Below, piece by piece: positions 9,308 through 18,658 of a stretch of 64,000 nt of DNA (its first letter is position 1; each line of letters opens with the position of its first letter). Made by a program: the position numbers and the translations under genes. This DNA is from Labilithrix sp. (lineage in GTDB: Bacteria; Myxococcota_A; Polyangia; Polyangiales; Polyangiaceae): contig JAHBWF010000015.1 in the NCBI GenBank assembly GCA_019637105.1, positions 19,908-83,907 of the forward strand, read 5' to 3'. The notes beneath the pieces were generated by a model. That model had not been told where the DNA came from. It ran no database searches and saw only the letters and a list, made by a program, of their open reading frames with translations.

Positions 9308-10054
9308 TCAGCGCTTGGTCACGAGGCCGGCGCCGTCGACGCCGAACTGCGGGGGCAGCACCTTGCGGACGGCGTCGCGCTGGTCGGCGGGGATCTCCCA
9401 CCCCAGCGCCGCGATGCCGTCGGCCACCTTCGCGCGGACGCGCACGCTCTCCTCGTCGAGGAGGAGCGTGAGCAGCGGGCCGAGCGACTCCGCGTCTTTC
9501 TGGGCGAGCGTCGCCGTCACCGCGTTGAAGCGCGCCGGCTCGTTCACGTCCTCGAGGAACGGCTCGACCGCCTCGCGGATCTGCGGGCTCACGTGGTCGC
9601 CGAGCTCCTCGAGCAGCTGCAGCTTCGGATCGATGAACTTCGCGTACTCGGTGTCCCATTTCCCGAGCCACACGATGAGCTCCTCGACGAGCTCGTCCTC
9701 CTCGAGCGTCTCTTTGAGGATGCGCATCGGCCAGCGCAGGCTCTCGGCCTTGGCGGCGAACGCGCGCACGGGCTCGATCGCGTCCTTGCCGGCCTTGAGG
9801 ATGCCGTCGAACGCGAGCTCCTTCTCTTCCTGGTCCGTGATCGACGGCTCGATGGCGAAGGTGAACCGCTTCAGCAAGGCCTCGACGGCTTCGGCGGTCG
9901 CGAGCTTCGACAGCTCCTGGATGGCCTCCTGCCGATCGTACGCCTGGGCCCGCTTGCTCCCCGCGGCCTCCGCCCACTTCGCCGCTGCGTTCGACTTTTT
10001 CTTGGTGCCGTCGCCGCCCTTGCCGTTGCTCTTGAAGAAGTCGAATAGGCCCAT
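9308..10054 (-). CDS. Cytoplasmic HEAT-repeat protein
   Basis: A 248-residue protein without signal peptide or membrane helix. After a basic Gly/Lys-rich N-terminus (about 1-38) the rest is helical with HEAT-like pairs (QEAIQELSKLATAEAVEALLKRF; SLGPLLTLLLDEESVRVRAKVADGIAALGW). The repeats describe a curved scaffold for protein partners. It lies between an FHA activator and a HAMP-like sensor but faces opposite to the former, and the sensor gene reads toward it with 85 bases between, so the two could share a transcript. The function is unknown; a PBS-lyase-type HEAT assignment is possible. Confidence 0.7.
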   Translation of the reverse strand: MGLFDFFKSNGKGGDGTKKKSNAAAKWAEAAGSKRAQAYDRQEAIQELSKLATAEAVEALLKRFTFAIEPSITDQEEKELAFDGILKAGKDAIEPVRAFAAKAESLRWPMRILKETLEEDELVEELIVWLGKWDTEYAKFIDPKLQLLEELGDHVSPQIREAVEPFLEDVNEPARFNAVTATLAQKDAESLGPLLTLLLDEESVRVRAKVADGIAALGWEIPADQRDAVRKVLPPQFGVDGAGLVTKR

Positions 10055-10139
10055 CGTGAGGTGCTTAACCTAAGGCTGGTGCTGCGTGTTTCAACCGATC
10101 GCCGGCGACAATGTGCCCTCGGCGACGACGTTCGAGCCG

Positions 10140-11540
10140 TCAGAGCGGGACGGCCAGGAGGACGACCTCGCGCCCGTTCACCTGGACCTGGTAGCGGACC
10201 GGACGGCCGTGCTTGGTCGCGGCCTCTTGCTCCATGCCCTGGATACGGCTCCGGAAGGCCGCGTCCGTGATGTGGTCGACCTGCTCGCCGAGCGAGCGCT
10301 TCGCGGCGATGTACTCGCCGTAGAGCCGCGTGTAGTACTGCTCCGCGGGCTCCTGGGCGAGCGCCGGACCGCCGCCCCCGCCCTGACCGCTCCGATCGAC
10401 GGAGTAGGCGTCGCCGAAGCTCGCCGCCGTCGGCGCCTTCGAGACCCGCCCCTGCTCGTCGGTGTTGTCCTCCTCGACGCCCATGAGCTGGTTGAGGAGC
10501 TGGTCGATGCGGAACGCCAGGCCGCCGAGCTCGGCGTGATCGAGCTCGAAGCGCTTGTCGCTCTGCCCGTTGAGGATCGCGAGGAGGCCCTCCTCGAGCA
10601 CGGCGATGGGCCGCGAGATGTACGTCCCGAGGAACCAGCCGCCGGCCACGACCAGGATCAGGCCGAGGGCCATCGCCCCGAGGATCGAGTAGGCCGCGCC
10701 GTTGGCGCCTTCGAGCAGCGACGTCGGCGCGACCGCGACGACCGCGCTCTTCTTCTCGCCGAACCCGTCGAGCGGCGCGGCCGCGAAGAGGACGTCGTCC
10801 TTGCCGCCGGCGATCACGGTGCCGGTGGTGACGGCGTTCTTGACGTCGCCGGCGGCCTCCTTCACGGCCTTCTTCACGTCGTCGGTCGTCTGCGTGTTGG
10901 CGAGGACGTCGCCCGACTCGTTGACGAGCAGCACGCCGCGGCCGCCCGACGCCTCGGTGACCCGCGCCAGGGCGTCGTTGAGCGCCACGCCGATGACGAG
11001 CATCATCTCGCGGTTGTTCTCGTCGTGCACCGGGGCGTACGACGCGATGTACTGATCGGCGCGCTTCGTGTCCGTCCAGACGTCGGAGCCCGGCGTGGTC
11101 TTGGCGAGGGCCTCCTTGAAGGCCGGATACGTCGCCGCGACGTCGGCGCCGCGCCCGAGGTTGGAGCCGTTTCGCCCGAGGATCTTCCCGTTGCCGTCGA
11201 CGACGGCGACGATCGACGGCTTCGCGCCGAGCGCCGCCGGCGCCGCGTTCGCGATCTGATCGGAGAGCTGGCGGGCGGCGTCGCCGCGCGCGTCGGGGGT
11301 CGCCTTGGTCAAGAGCGCGCGCGTCGCCGGCTCGGCGGCCTTCGCCGAGAGCCAGCGCTCCGCGCGCAGCCCGTCGAGCTGCAGCTTCGCGGCGACGGCG
11401 ACGGCGTCGCGCTGGGCGCTCCGCTTCAGCTGGTCGGTGCTGCTCGTCGCCAGCGAAAGCTGCGTCTTGACGATCGCGAAGGCAAGCAGCCCCACGATGA
11501 GGACGATCACGGCGTTGACTGCGATGATCTTGTTTCGCAT
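10140..11540 (-). CDS. Sensor-like membrane protein with Cache-type periplasmic domain and conserved myxobacterial-type C-terminus
   Basis: A 466-residue protein. One N-terminal membrane helix (about 6-26) is followed by an extracytoplasmic domain of some 240 residues that reads like a double Cache sensor (SIVAVVDGNGKILGRNGSNLG; YIASYAPVHDENNREMMLVIG; GVLLVNESGDVLANTQ). A second helix follows near 285-308, then a HAMP-like segment (ISRPIAVLEEGLLAILNG), a Gly-rich linker and a C-terminal module starting at YYTRLYGEYIAAKRSLGE and ending VNGREVVLLAVPL. I recall this C-terminal module from uncharacterised Myxococcus proteins, but that memory is unverified. There is no kinase, cyclase or methyl-accepting domain. 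It probably senses a small ligand and signals through a protein partner. Confidence 0.75.
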   Translation of the reverse strand: MRNKIIAVNAVIVLIVGLLAFAIVKTQLSLATSSTDQLKRSAQRDAVAVAAKLQLDGLRAERWLSAKAAEPATRALLTKATPDARGDAARQLSDQIANAAPAALGAKPSIVAVVDGNGKILGRNGSNLGRGADVAATYPAFKEALAKTTPGSDVWTDTKRADQYIASYAPVHDENNREMMLVIGVALNDALARVTEASGGRGVLLVNESGDVLANTQTTDDVKKAVKEAAGDVKNAVTTGTVIAGGKDDVLFAAAPLDGFGEKKSAVVAVAPTSLLEGANGAAYSILGAMALGLILVVAGGWFLGTYISRPIAVLEEGLLAILNGQSDKRFELDHAELGGLAFRIDQLLNQLMGVEEDNTDEQGRVSKAPTAASFGDAYSVDRSGQGGGGGPALAQEPAEQYYTRLYGEYIAAKRSLGEQVDHITDAAFRSRIQGMEQEAATKHGRPVRYQVQVNGREVVLLAVPL

Positions 11541-11640
11541 TCCGCCTCAGAGCGTTGTTGCGAGGGGCACGTTGCCCTCTCGTCCCCCGCCGAAGGCTCT
11601 CCTCCGCGGGCTGGAGACTGCTCGTTCCTTCGCGAGACGC

Positions 11641-11646
11641 TATCAT
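11641..11646 (+). promoter_or_regulatory. Candidate -10 box TATCAT
   Basis: The box reads GCTATCAT and lies 23 bases before the ATG at 11670. The same GCTATCAT appears before the GTG at 56061, which supports it as a promoter element. No convincing -35 hexamer is visible. Confidence 0.4.
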
Positions 11647-11669
11647 CCGCCGTGCGCCTCCAGCAACCT

Positions 11670-12704
11670 ATGACTGACGCCCTACTCCTGTCCGACCCGC
11701 GGTTTTTCCAGCACCGCTCGAGCGCGTACCACCCCGAGCGCCCCGAGCGCCTCGACGCCGCGCACGCCGCCGTGGAGCGCGCCCGCAGCTCTTCCGGCCT
11801 CGTCTTCGCCCCGGTCGAGCCGCGCGCCGTGACGGAGGAGGAGCTTTCCCGTGTCCACAATCCTCGCTTCCTGAAGGAGATGTCGAAGCTGCGCGGCGAA
11901 GAGGGCTACATCGACGCGGACACCTACGTCGGGCCCGAGAGCATCGCCGTGGCGGAGCTCGCGGCCGGCGGGACGGTCGCGCTGACCGACCGGCTGATCG
12001 ACGGTCCGGTCCCGCGCGGCTTCGCGCTCGTCCGGCCGCCCGGACACCACGCGCGCCCGGGTCAGGCGATGGGCTTCTGCCTCTACAACAACGTGGCCGT
12101 CGCCGCGGCCCACGCGCGCGCGCGCGGCGTCGAGCGCGTCGCCATCGTCGACTGGGACGTCCACCACGGCAACGGCACCCAGGAGATGTTCTACGACGAC
12201 CCGCGCGTGCTCTACGCGTCGACGCATCAGTTCCCGTTCTACCCGGGCACCGGCGCCGTCCTCGAGAGCGGCGAGCGCGACGGCAAGGGCTACACGATCA
12301 ACGTGCCGCTCACGGCGGGGGGCGGCGACGGCGTCTACCGCGGGACGTTCGAGCGGATCCTCTTGCCCGCGCTCGAGGAGTACCGGCCGGAGCTCGTCAT
12401 CGTGAGCGCCGGCTTCGACGCGTCCGCGCGCGATCCGCTCGCGGAGATGGCGCTCTCGGCCGACGCCTTCGGCTGGATGGCGCGCGCGCTCCGCAAGGTC
12501 GCGGACGCCTCCGCGGGGGGCCGCCTCCTCCTCGTGCTCGAGGGCGGCTACGACCTCGTCGCCCTCGAGGCAGGCCTGCTCGCGGCGACGCGCGGGATCG
12601 TCGAGGGCACCGCCGTCGAGATCGCGCGCGACGTCGATCACGAGGACCTCGCGCGCGCGAGCCGCGTCGCGAAGCAGTCGTGGCGCGCGGTCGACTCGAG
12701 CTGA
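11670..12704 (+). CDS. Histone deacetylase family protein (acetylpolyamine amidohydrolase / HdaH-like)
   Basis: A 344-residue zinc-dependent deacetylase of the arginase/HDAC fold, releasing acetate from acetylated lysine side chains or polyamines. The catalytic features are all present: PPGHHA with the paired histidines at 126-127, DWDVHHGNGT with zinc ligands D163 and H165, and SAGFDA with the third ligand D250. The late motif VLEGGYD is also conserved. Bacterial members act on acetylpolyamines, acetoin-pathway factors or protein lysines, and sequence alone does not decide which. The ATG at 11670 is chosen because the HDAC fold begins at once (LLLSDPRFFQHRSSAYHPER). It diverges from the sensor-like gene at 11540. 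Confidence 0.93.
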   Translation: MTDALLLSDPRFFQHRSSAYHPERPERLDAAHAAVERARSSSGLVFAPVEPRAVTEEELSRVHNPRFLKEMSKLRGEEGYIDADTYVGPESIAVAELAAGGTVALTDRLIDGPVPRGFALVRPPGHHARPGQAMGFCLYNNVAVAAAHARARGVERVAIVDWDVHHGNGTQEMFYDDPRVLYASTHQFPFYPGTGAVLESGERDGKGYTINVPLTAGGGDGVYRGTFERILLPALEEYRPELVIVSAGFDASARDPLAEMALSADAFGWMARALRKVADASAGGRLLLVLEGGYDLVALEAGLLAATRGIVEGTAVEIARDVDHEDLARASRVAKQSWRAVDSS

Positions 12705-12835
12705 GCGACGAGGAGCGCGGGCGGATCGGCGGCGCGCACGTCGCCTTCGCGACGCGGCGCCGCCGCGTCAACCGTACGGATTTACTACGAAAACGTCGAC
12801 ACGCCGGCCCGCGACAGGTTCCCTCTTCCAACCCA

Positions 12836-12849
12836 TGCACGCGCGTGCA
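12836..12849. promoter_or_regulatory. Perfect 14-bp palindrome, candidate operator
   Basis: TGCACGCGCGTGCA is a perfect dyad 31 bases before the ATG at 12881. A -10-like TAGCCT (12858-12863) follows at a distance that places the palindrome over the -35 region, a normal position for a repressor site. Confidence 0.4.
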
Positions 12850-12880
12850 AATGGCAGTAGCCTGACGTTGGGAGGGGAAC

Positions 12881-13132
12881 ATGACCAGGAAACGAACACG
12901 TCCAAGACCGGGCTCGCCCATACGTACGTTCTCGGCGCTCGTCGAAGCCGCGCGCGACGGTGAGCTCTCCGTCATCGTCGTGCCGGAGAACCGCCGGCTT
13001 CATCTCCGGGCGAGCCTCGTGCTGCAGCTCCTCCTCGCGCCGGCCTTCGCCCAGCCGCGCGGGGAGGTCTTCGAGTTCACGATGAACGGCGACGAGATCG
13101 TGAACGTCGTGCCTGCCGACAGCGACGGCTGA
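12881..13132 (+). CDS. Small protein of unknown function
   Basis: An 83-residue reading frame with a strong ribosome binding site (GGAGGGG at 12871-12877, 3 bases before the ATG). The N-terminus is basic (MTRKRTRPRPGSP). The rest alternates hydrophobic and polar residues (ALVEAARDGELSVIVVPENR, LVLQLLLAPAF) as in a compact alpha/beta domain. No signal peptide, membrane helix or recognised motif is visible. The good Shine-Dalgarno site, the palindrome in front and the non-repetitive composition argue that it is a real gene rather than a chance frame. Confidence 0.55.
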   Translation: MTRKRTRPRPGSPIRTFSALVEAARDGELSVIVVPENRRLHLRASLVLQLLLAPAFAQPRGEVFEFTMNGDEIVNVVPADSDG

Positions 13133-13319
13133 CGCCCCGAGCCTGGGGTAGAGCCGTCGGCAGGCGCGGTCACGGGAAGCGCGCAGCGGGACGCTCGAGG
13201 TCGACGTGGACCGGACGACCGGTCCCGTCCCCCGCGAGCTCCACGCTGCCGCTTCCGCGGGGGCGCTCGCCGCGCGCTCGGGCGAGCCAGCGCTCGGGCG
13301 GAGGCCCGAGCGACTCAGG

Positions 13320-13396
13320 TGGGGTGACCGACGGGGTTCGAACCCGCGACAACCGGAACCACAATCCAGCGCTCTACCAGCTGAGCTACGGCCACC
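13320..13396 (-). tRNA. tRNA-His (GTG anticodon)
   Basis: Read on the minus strand, the sequence has the acceptor stem GTGGCCG paired with CGGTCAC (one G-U), a D-arm GTAGCTCAGCTGGTAGAGC, an anticodon loop GGATTGTGGTTCC with anticodon GTG (complement of 13360-13362) and a T-arm GGGTTCGAACCCC. The extra G at -1 (13396) faces the discriminator C73 (13323), the tRNA-His identity pair. The 3' CCA is encoded (13320-13322). Confidence 0.97.
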
Positions 13397-13722
13397 GTGA
13401 GGGAGGCGGAACCATACCGCCGCCCCTTGGACTTGCAAGGGAATTCCCGTCCCCGCCCCCGACGGCCTCGTTCGGCTCGATCTTCGGCTCCTCCGGCCCC
13501 GCGCACGTGCCCGTGGGCGGACGCCGTCGGGGAGAGCCGACACCCCGGGTCGGAGGCGCGCCGCGCGGTCGTCTCTCCTGCATCGGATTGCAGCCATCAC
13601 GCCGTCGTCCAACGCGGCGCCGTCGTTGCGCGCGCGGAGACGGCCCCGCCCCGCGCGCATTTCACGCGGCCCAGAACTTTACGAAGCTCGCCGCATTGGT
13701 GACCATGAGGGAGGGTTCTTCC
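13397..13722. other. Intergenic region between tRNA-His and the RcsF/DUF4156-like lipoprotein
   Basis: The 5' side is the upstream region of the minus-strand tRNA and the 3' side leads into the lipoprotein gene. No convincing coding frame, repeat or terminator is visible. GGGAGGG at 13709-13715 is the ribosome binding site of the gene at 13723. Confidence 0.4.
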
Positions 13723-14082
13723 ATGCGCTTCTCCTTCTCCTCCGCGTCCTTCGCCTTCGCCACCGTCCTGTCGCTCTCGATCTCCGGCTGCGCCGAGAGC
13801 TTCCCCGAGGTCGTCGCGCTCGCCGACGGCGCCGATCACGTCGAGGTCGTGAGCGACCCGCCGAACAGCGACGTCTACGAGCCCGTCGGCGGCGTCAGCG
13901 CGCGCGTCGCCGGCACCGAGGTCAGCTCGGCGGTTCGCGAGGCGAAGAACGAGCTCCGCAACCAGGCCGCGCAGAAGGGCGCGACGTTCGTGTCGATCGA
14001 CGAGATCAGCTCGCGCGCGTCGTGGGACCTCCGCGGCCGCACCATCGTCTCGATGTCGGGCACGGCGTACCGCGCGAAGTGA
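13723..14082 (+). CDS. Small lipoprotein, RcsF/DUF4156-like
   Basis: A 119-residue lipoprotein. GGGAGGG about 7 bases upstream supports the ATG at 13723 over the in-frame ATG at 13705. The signal sequence ends in LSISGC, so cysteine 21 or nearby is lipidated. The folded part contains SSAVREAKNELRNQAAQKGATFVSID, given here only as three landmarks: VREAKNELRN, AAQKGA and TFVSID. This helix-plus-strand pattern is typical of DUF4156/RcsF-like small envelope lipoproteins. RcsF itself senses envelope damage in enterobacteria, but no Rcs system is visible here, so a sensor role is only a possibility. Confidence 0.7.
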   Translation: MRFSFSSASFAFATVLSLSISGCAESFPEVVALADGADHVEVVSDPPNSDVYEPVGGVSARVAGTEVSSAVREAKNELRNQAAQKGATFVSIDEISSRASWDLRGRTIVSMSGTAYRAK

Positions 14083-14178
14083 CGCGCGCGGCTCCCCGTG
14101 ACCGCGCCCGCCCGCGACGTGCTCGCGGGCTCGGGCATGAGCCCCGCGCGCGTCGACGATCTCGATTTGGACGGTTCT

Positions 14179-15312
14179 TCAGAGCTCCGCGGCCTTCTCG
14201 AAGTCGCCGCGGATCACCTGACGGACCTTCGTCGCCTCGGCCTTGGAGTCGGTGAGCACGCCGATCTCGCGGTTGTGCTCGAGCGCCGTCGCCGTCATGT
14301 TCTGCGAGCCGACGAACGTGATCGCCTCGTCGACGACGATCGCCTTGGCGTGCATGTCGGGGCTCTGGAGGCCGCGGACCGGCACGCCGTACTGCTTCAG
14401 CTTCGCGAGCGCCGTGGTCTGGCCCGGCGTGGTGATCGTCTGCGCGTCGACCACCACGCGGACGTCGACCTTCGCCTGGTGCGCCAGGACGATCGCGTCG
14501 ACGACCGTCGTGTCGCTGAGCGACTGCGCCTCGACGTCGAGCGACGTCTTGGCCGAGTCGATGAGCTGCTTGAGGTGCGAGCGCGCGGGGTGCAGCGTGT
14601 TCGCGCCCGCCGGCGAGATCACGAGCTTGCTGGGGAAGCTCACCGCCTTGTTCGTGAAGTCGGCCTGGAAGATCTTCTCGAGGTCGGCCACGTCGTCGGG
14701 GTCGGTGTCGGTCGCGATGTACTCGCGGTTCGTCGTGGGGCTCGTGAAGGTGAGGTTCATCGTCATGATGAACGCCTTCTCGGAGTCGACGAGGATCGTC
14801 TTCGCGTGCGTGAACGTGTAGCCGTTCGGCGCCCACTCCACCTCGACGCCGCGGTTCTTCAGCGTGTTGTAGGCCGCCTGGTTCTGGTTTTCCCCCGAGG
14901 GGAAGTTCCTGTTGAGCACGACCTTCACGTCCTTGCCGGCCTGCTTGAGATCGCCGAGGGCGCGGATGACGTCGTTGCTCGTCAGGAGGTACATCGTCAT
15001 GTGCACGCTCTTCTGCGCGCCGCGGATCGCGGCGAGGAGCGCGGCGCCGGCGTCGGTCGGCTGCACCTGGATCGTGACGCCGCTGCTCGTCGCGAGCGGG
15101 ACGTCGTCCGGCTCGGGATCGCGACCGCCGTCGATCGGGGGCGCGTCCGGCTCGGCGCCGTCGGGGCCCGGCCCCGGGCCGCCCGAGGTCGACGGCGCCA
15201 CCGACGCGGGCGTGAGGTCCGCGGTGCTGCAGGCCGCCGCGAGCGCGAGGGCCAACGTGACCAGGAGCGGACGCGCGCCGCGAAGAAGAGGAGAGCCCCG
15301 CGAGCCCCCCAC
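14179..15312 (-). CDS. Phospholipase D-like lipoprotein (two HKD motifs)
   Basis: The frame is open back to 15429, but the GTG at 15312 gives a compact lipoprotein signal (LLRGARPLLVTLALALAAAC), with the lipidated cysteine after LAAA; an ATG at 15363 is an alternative. The mature protein has a Pro/Gly/Asp-rich linker and then two phospholipase D half-domains. The first HKD motif is HAKTILVDSEKAF with NLT downstream, the second HAKAIVVDEAITFVGSQN. Both keep the H-x-K-x4-D pattern, so the phosphodiesterase active site should form. Family members cleave phospholipids, cardiolipin or nucleic acid. The predicted envelope or surface location makes a lipid or a secreted nucleic-acid substrate plausible. 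A TACGCT box lies 26 bases before the GTG. Confidence 0.88.
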   Translation of the reverse strand: MGGSRGSPLLRGARPLLVTLALALAAACSTADLTPASVAPSTSGGPGPGPDGAEPDAPPIDGGRDPEPDDVPLATSSGVTIQVQPTDAGAALLAAIRGAQKSVHMTMYLLTSNDVIRALGDLKQAGKDVKVVLNRNFPSGENQNQAAYNTLKNRGVEVEWAPNGYTFTHAKTILVDSEKAFIMTMNLTFTSPTTNREYIATDTDPDDVADLEKIFQADFTNKAVSFPSKLVISPAGANTLHPARSHLKQLIDSAKTSLDVEAQSLSDTTVVDAIVLAHQAKVDVRVVVDAQTITTPGQTTALAKLKQYGVPVRGLQSPDMHAKAIVVDEAITFVGSQNMTATALEHNREIGVLTDSKAEATKVRQVIRGDFEKAAEL

Positions 15313-15427
15313 GGACCGAACCCGCGACCCGAACCACCAGCGTAGCGCCACGGCGGCTACCATGGCCCAGAGAGGTCGCCCAGGCCACCCGTTTCTACGG
15401 CACTTCGACGTCTCCCCTCGCTCGGAC

Positions 15428-16211
15428 ATGCCTGTCGCTCACACCCAACACCACGTCGAAAAGCGCCTGTCGCCCCGCGAGCTCCGGGAGCCCGAGGCGG
15501 TGGCGCGCCTCCGCTCCGAGGCGGCGCTGCTCGCGCGGCTCTCGGGCCGCGGCGTCACCCCGCGCCTCGTCGCGAGCGGCGAGGACGCCCTCGGGCCGTG
15601 GCACCGCGTCGAGCGCGTCCTCGCGCCGACGCTGGCGGAGCGCTACGCCCGGGCGGAGGGCCCGCTCGAGACGTCGTGGATCGAGCGCGCCGTCCACGCG
15701 GCGTTCGCGGCGCTCGCGGCGCTCCACGAGGCGGCCGACGCGCGCGGGCCGCTGCGCGCGGTCCACGCCGATCTCAGCCCCGCGAACGTCGCCGTCGACG
15801 ACGCGGCGGCGCGCGCCGTCCTCCTCGATCTCGACCTGGCCTGGTGGCGCGACGGCCCCGACTGGCGGGGAGGCGCCTTTCGCGGGACGATCGCGTACGT
15901 GGCCCCCGAGGTCGCGCGCGGCGAGCGGCCGACGCCGGCGAGCGATCTGTTCGCGCTCGCCGCCACGCTGCTGCACGGCGTGACCGGCGCGGCGCCTCGG
16001 GTCGGGACGAGCTTCGCGGCGCTCCTGGCTGCGGCCGCGGAGGCCCCGCTGCTCGACGAGGCCGCGCGCGGGCGTCTCGCGGCGAAAGGGCCCCGGCCAC
16101 GCCGCGCTCGCGGCGTGCCTCGCCCACGATCCCCCGCGGCGACCGGCCTCCGCGCGGGAGGCGCTCGCGGGCGTCGCCGGCCCCGTCCCGCCCGCGCCGC
16201 CCGCCGGCTGA
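15428..16211 (+). CDS. Protein kinase-like protein with a reduced N-lobe; apparent frameshift near 16088-16094
   Basis: A small Ser/Thr-kinase-like protein. The glycine-rich loop is missing: the frame starts just before a lysine that may be the nucleotide-binding one (HHVEKRL). The C-lobe has HADLSPANVAV (catalytic loop D and N), LLDLDLA in place of DFG, and YVAPEVARGERPTPASDLFAL, the activation segment and APE helix. After RGRLAAKGP the open frame turns into Arg/Pro-rich sequence running into the next gene. The other frame continues sensibly (GHAALAACLAHDPPRRPASA) and stops at 16209-16211, 34 bases before the next start. One extra base in the GGGCCCC run would explain this. The real gene therefore probably ends at 16211; without correction the frame runs to 16336. 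Confidence 0.75.
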
Positions 16212-16233
16212 CCGGAGCGGCGAGGACCTGTGC

Positions 16234-16239
16234 TAGATC
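16234..16239 (+). promoter_or_regulatory. Candidate extended -10 box TGCTAGATC
   Basis: TG precedes the hexamer by one base. Only 6 bases separate the box from the ATG at 16246, so transcription would start at or beside the start codon. Confidence 0.4.
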
Positions 16240-16245
16240 GGGTCC

Positions 16246-17439
<1,194 letters not shown>

Positions 17440-17505
17440 GGCCATCCGTCCAGAAATGTTACGCTGGTTCTTGTAGGCTCCTTTCTTCACCACCGGAGAA
17501 CTCCG

Positions 17506-18093
17506 ATGTTCCGACGCCACCACGCGATCGTCGCCACGCTCTGCCTCCCCACCATCGCTCTGCTCGGCTCAGGCTGCGGCGATGACGAGAAGGCCACCCC
17601 GCAGGTCATCTTCGACGGCCGGCTCGAGCGCGGCGCGGGCACCGACTGCCAGGACGTCGGCGGCCTCTTCACGATCGGCGAGTTCGGCGTCGCCGCGCTC
17701 GAGCAGGGGTCGAAGCCGATCAAGGACGGCGAGCCCTTCGATCAGGGCAACGTCGCGGTGAGCTGCTCGGTCACGTCCGCGGGCTCCGACGAGTTCGACG
17801 TCGTCGGCTCGGTCGCCCTCTCCGGCGCGACGGGCGGCTTCTTCCGCGTCGACGGCAAGTTCAAGGCGACGGGCGAGCAGACCGGCATCCACGCCATCTT
17901 CTCGAGCCGCAAGAGCGGCAACACCTACGAGCAGGTCGATCGCGCGTGCATCGTCCGCTACACGACGTCGTTCCAGGGCGTGGCGGCGGGGCGCGTCTGG
18001 GGCGAGATCACCTGCCCGAACGCGGAGAACTCCGGCGCGCAGACCTCGTGCGCCGCGATCGCGCAGTTCCGCTTCGAGAACTGCGCCCAGTAG
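17506..18093 (+). CDS. Lipoprotein of unknown function
   Basis: A 195-residue protein with a lipoprotein signal (TLCLPTIALLGSGC, lipidated cysteine in GSGCGDD). The mature domain is beta-rich (NVAVSCSVTSAGSDEFDVVG, GGFFRVDGKFKATGEQTG) and has several cysteines, including a C-terminal pair around TSCAAIAQFRFENCAQ, suggesting disulfides in an exported protein. CGGAGAA lies before the ATG as ribosome binding site. I do not recognise the family; such small cysteine-containing lipoproteins are frequent in myxobacteria. Confidence 0.7.
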   Translation: MFRRHHAIVATLCLPTIALLGSGCGDDEKATPQVIFDGRLERGAGTDCQDVGGLFTIGEFGVAALEQGSKPIKDGEPFDQGNVAVSCSVTSAGSDEFDVVGSVALSGATGGFFRVDGKFKATGEQTGIHAIFSSRKSGNTYEQVDRACIVRYTTSFQGVAAGRVWGEITCPNAENSGAQTSCAAIAQFRFENCAQ

Positions 18094-18123
18094 CGCGAGC
18101 GCGCCGCCACCACCGGCGCGCCG

Positions 18124-18621
18124 TCAGTTCTCGTCCTTGACGGGGCCCGGGCCTTCCATCGCCGCGAGCAGGCCCTCGACCTCGATCCTCGTCTCGAGCT
18201 CGGGGTTCGCGCGGAGGAACGCCTCGAGGTGCCGGCGCGCCGCGACGTTGTCGCCGCGCGCGAGGTACGCGAGGCCGAGCGCGTAGAGCGCGTCGCCGTC
18301 CGTCGGCGCCTGCTCGAGCGCGACGAGGCCCTCCGAGACGGCGTCGCGCGTCTCGCCGAGCTTGCGGAGCACGTGGACCAGCGCGACGCGGGCGCCGAGG
18401 TGCTCGGGGGCGAGCCGGAGGGACGCGCGGTACGCGTCGCGCGCGGGCTGGAGCTCGCCGACCTCGTAGAGCGCCTGGCCGAGGAAGAAGAACGCGTACG
18501 GGTTCTCCGGGTCCTGGCGGATGACGTCGCGCAGCACCTCGAGCGCCTCCCGGAAGCGCTCCTCGTGAAGGAGCTCGGTCGCCTCTTCGACGGCTGCCCA
18601 GTGCGCGGCGTCGCGATCCAT
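18124..18621 (-). CDS. Tetratricopeptide-repeat protein
   Basis: The ATG at 18621 (MDRDAAHWAAVEEATELL) is chosen because a TAGCTC box lies 8 bases before it; earlier in-frame ATGs exist at 18639 and 18684. The protein is a stack of about four TPR units (REALEVLRDVIRQDPENPYA, LQPARDAYRASLRLAPEHLG, TRDAVSEGLVALEQAPTDGD, NVAARRHLEAFLRANPELET), ending in an acidic tail. It has no signal peptide and would be a cytoplasmic adaptor. It is transcribed divergently from the membrane protein at 18659, the two starts being only 37 bases apart, so their promoters must overlap. Confidence 0.85.
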   Translation of the reverse strand: MDRDAAHWAAVEEATELLHEERFREALEVLRDVIRQDPENPYAFFFLGQALYEVGELQPARDAYRASLRLAPEHLGARVALVHVLRKLGETRDAVSEGLVALEQAPTDGDALYALGLAYLARGDNVAARRHLEAFLRANPELETRIEVEGLLAAMEGPGPVKDEN

Positions 18622-18629
18622 GGCACCGC

Positions 18630-18635
18630 GAGCTA
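18630..18635 (-). promoter_or_regulatory. Candidate extended -10 box TGCTAGCTC (minus strand)
   Basis: The hexamer TAGCTC ends 8 bases before the ATG at 18621. It overlaps a GCTAGC palindrome, and a plus-strand TAGCAT at 18634-18639 could serve the divergent gene. Confidence 0.35.
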
Positions 18636-18658
18636 GCATGCCGCCCGGTCGACCGCCA

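Noticed and set aside
12680-12865. A 61-codon frame overlapping the end of the deacetylase gene
   Set aside because: It overlaps the C-terminus of a conserved enzyme, has no ribosome binding site and would run across the palindrome before the next gene.
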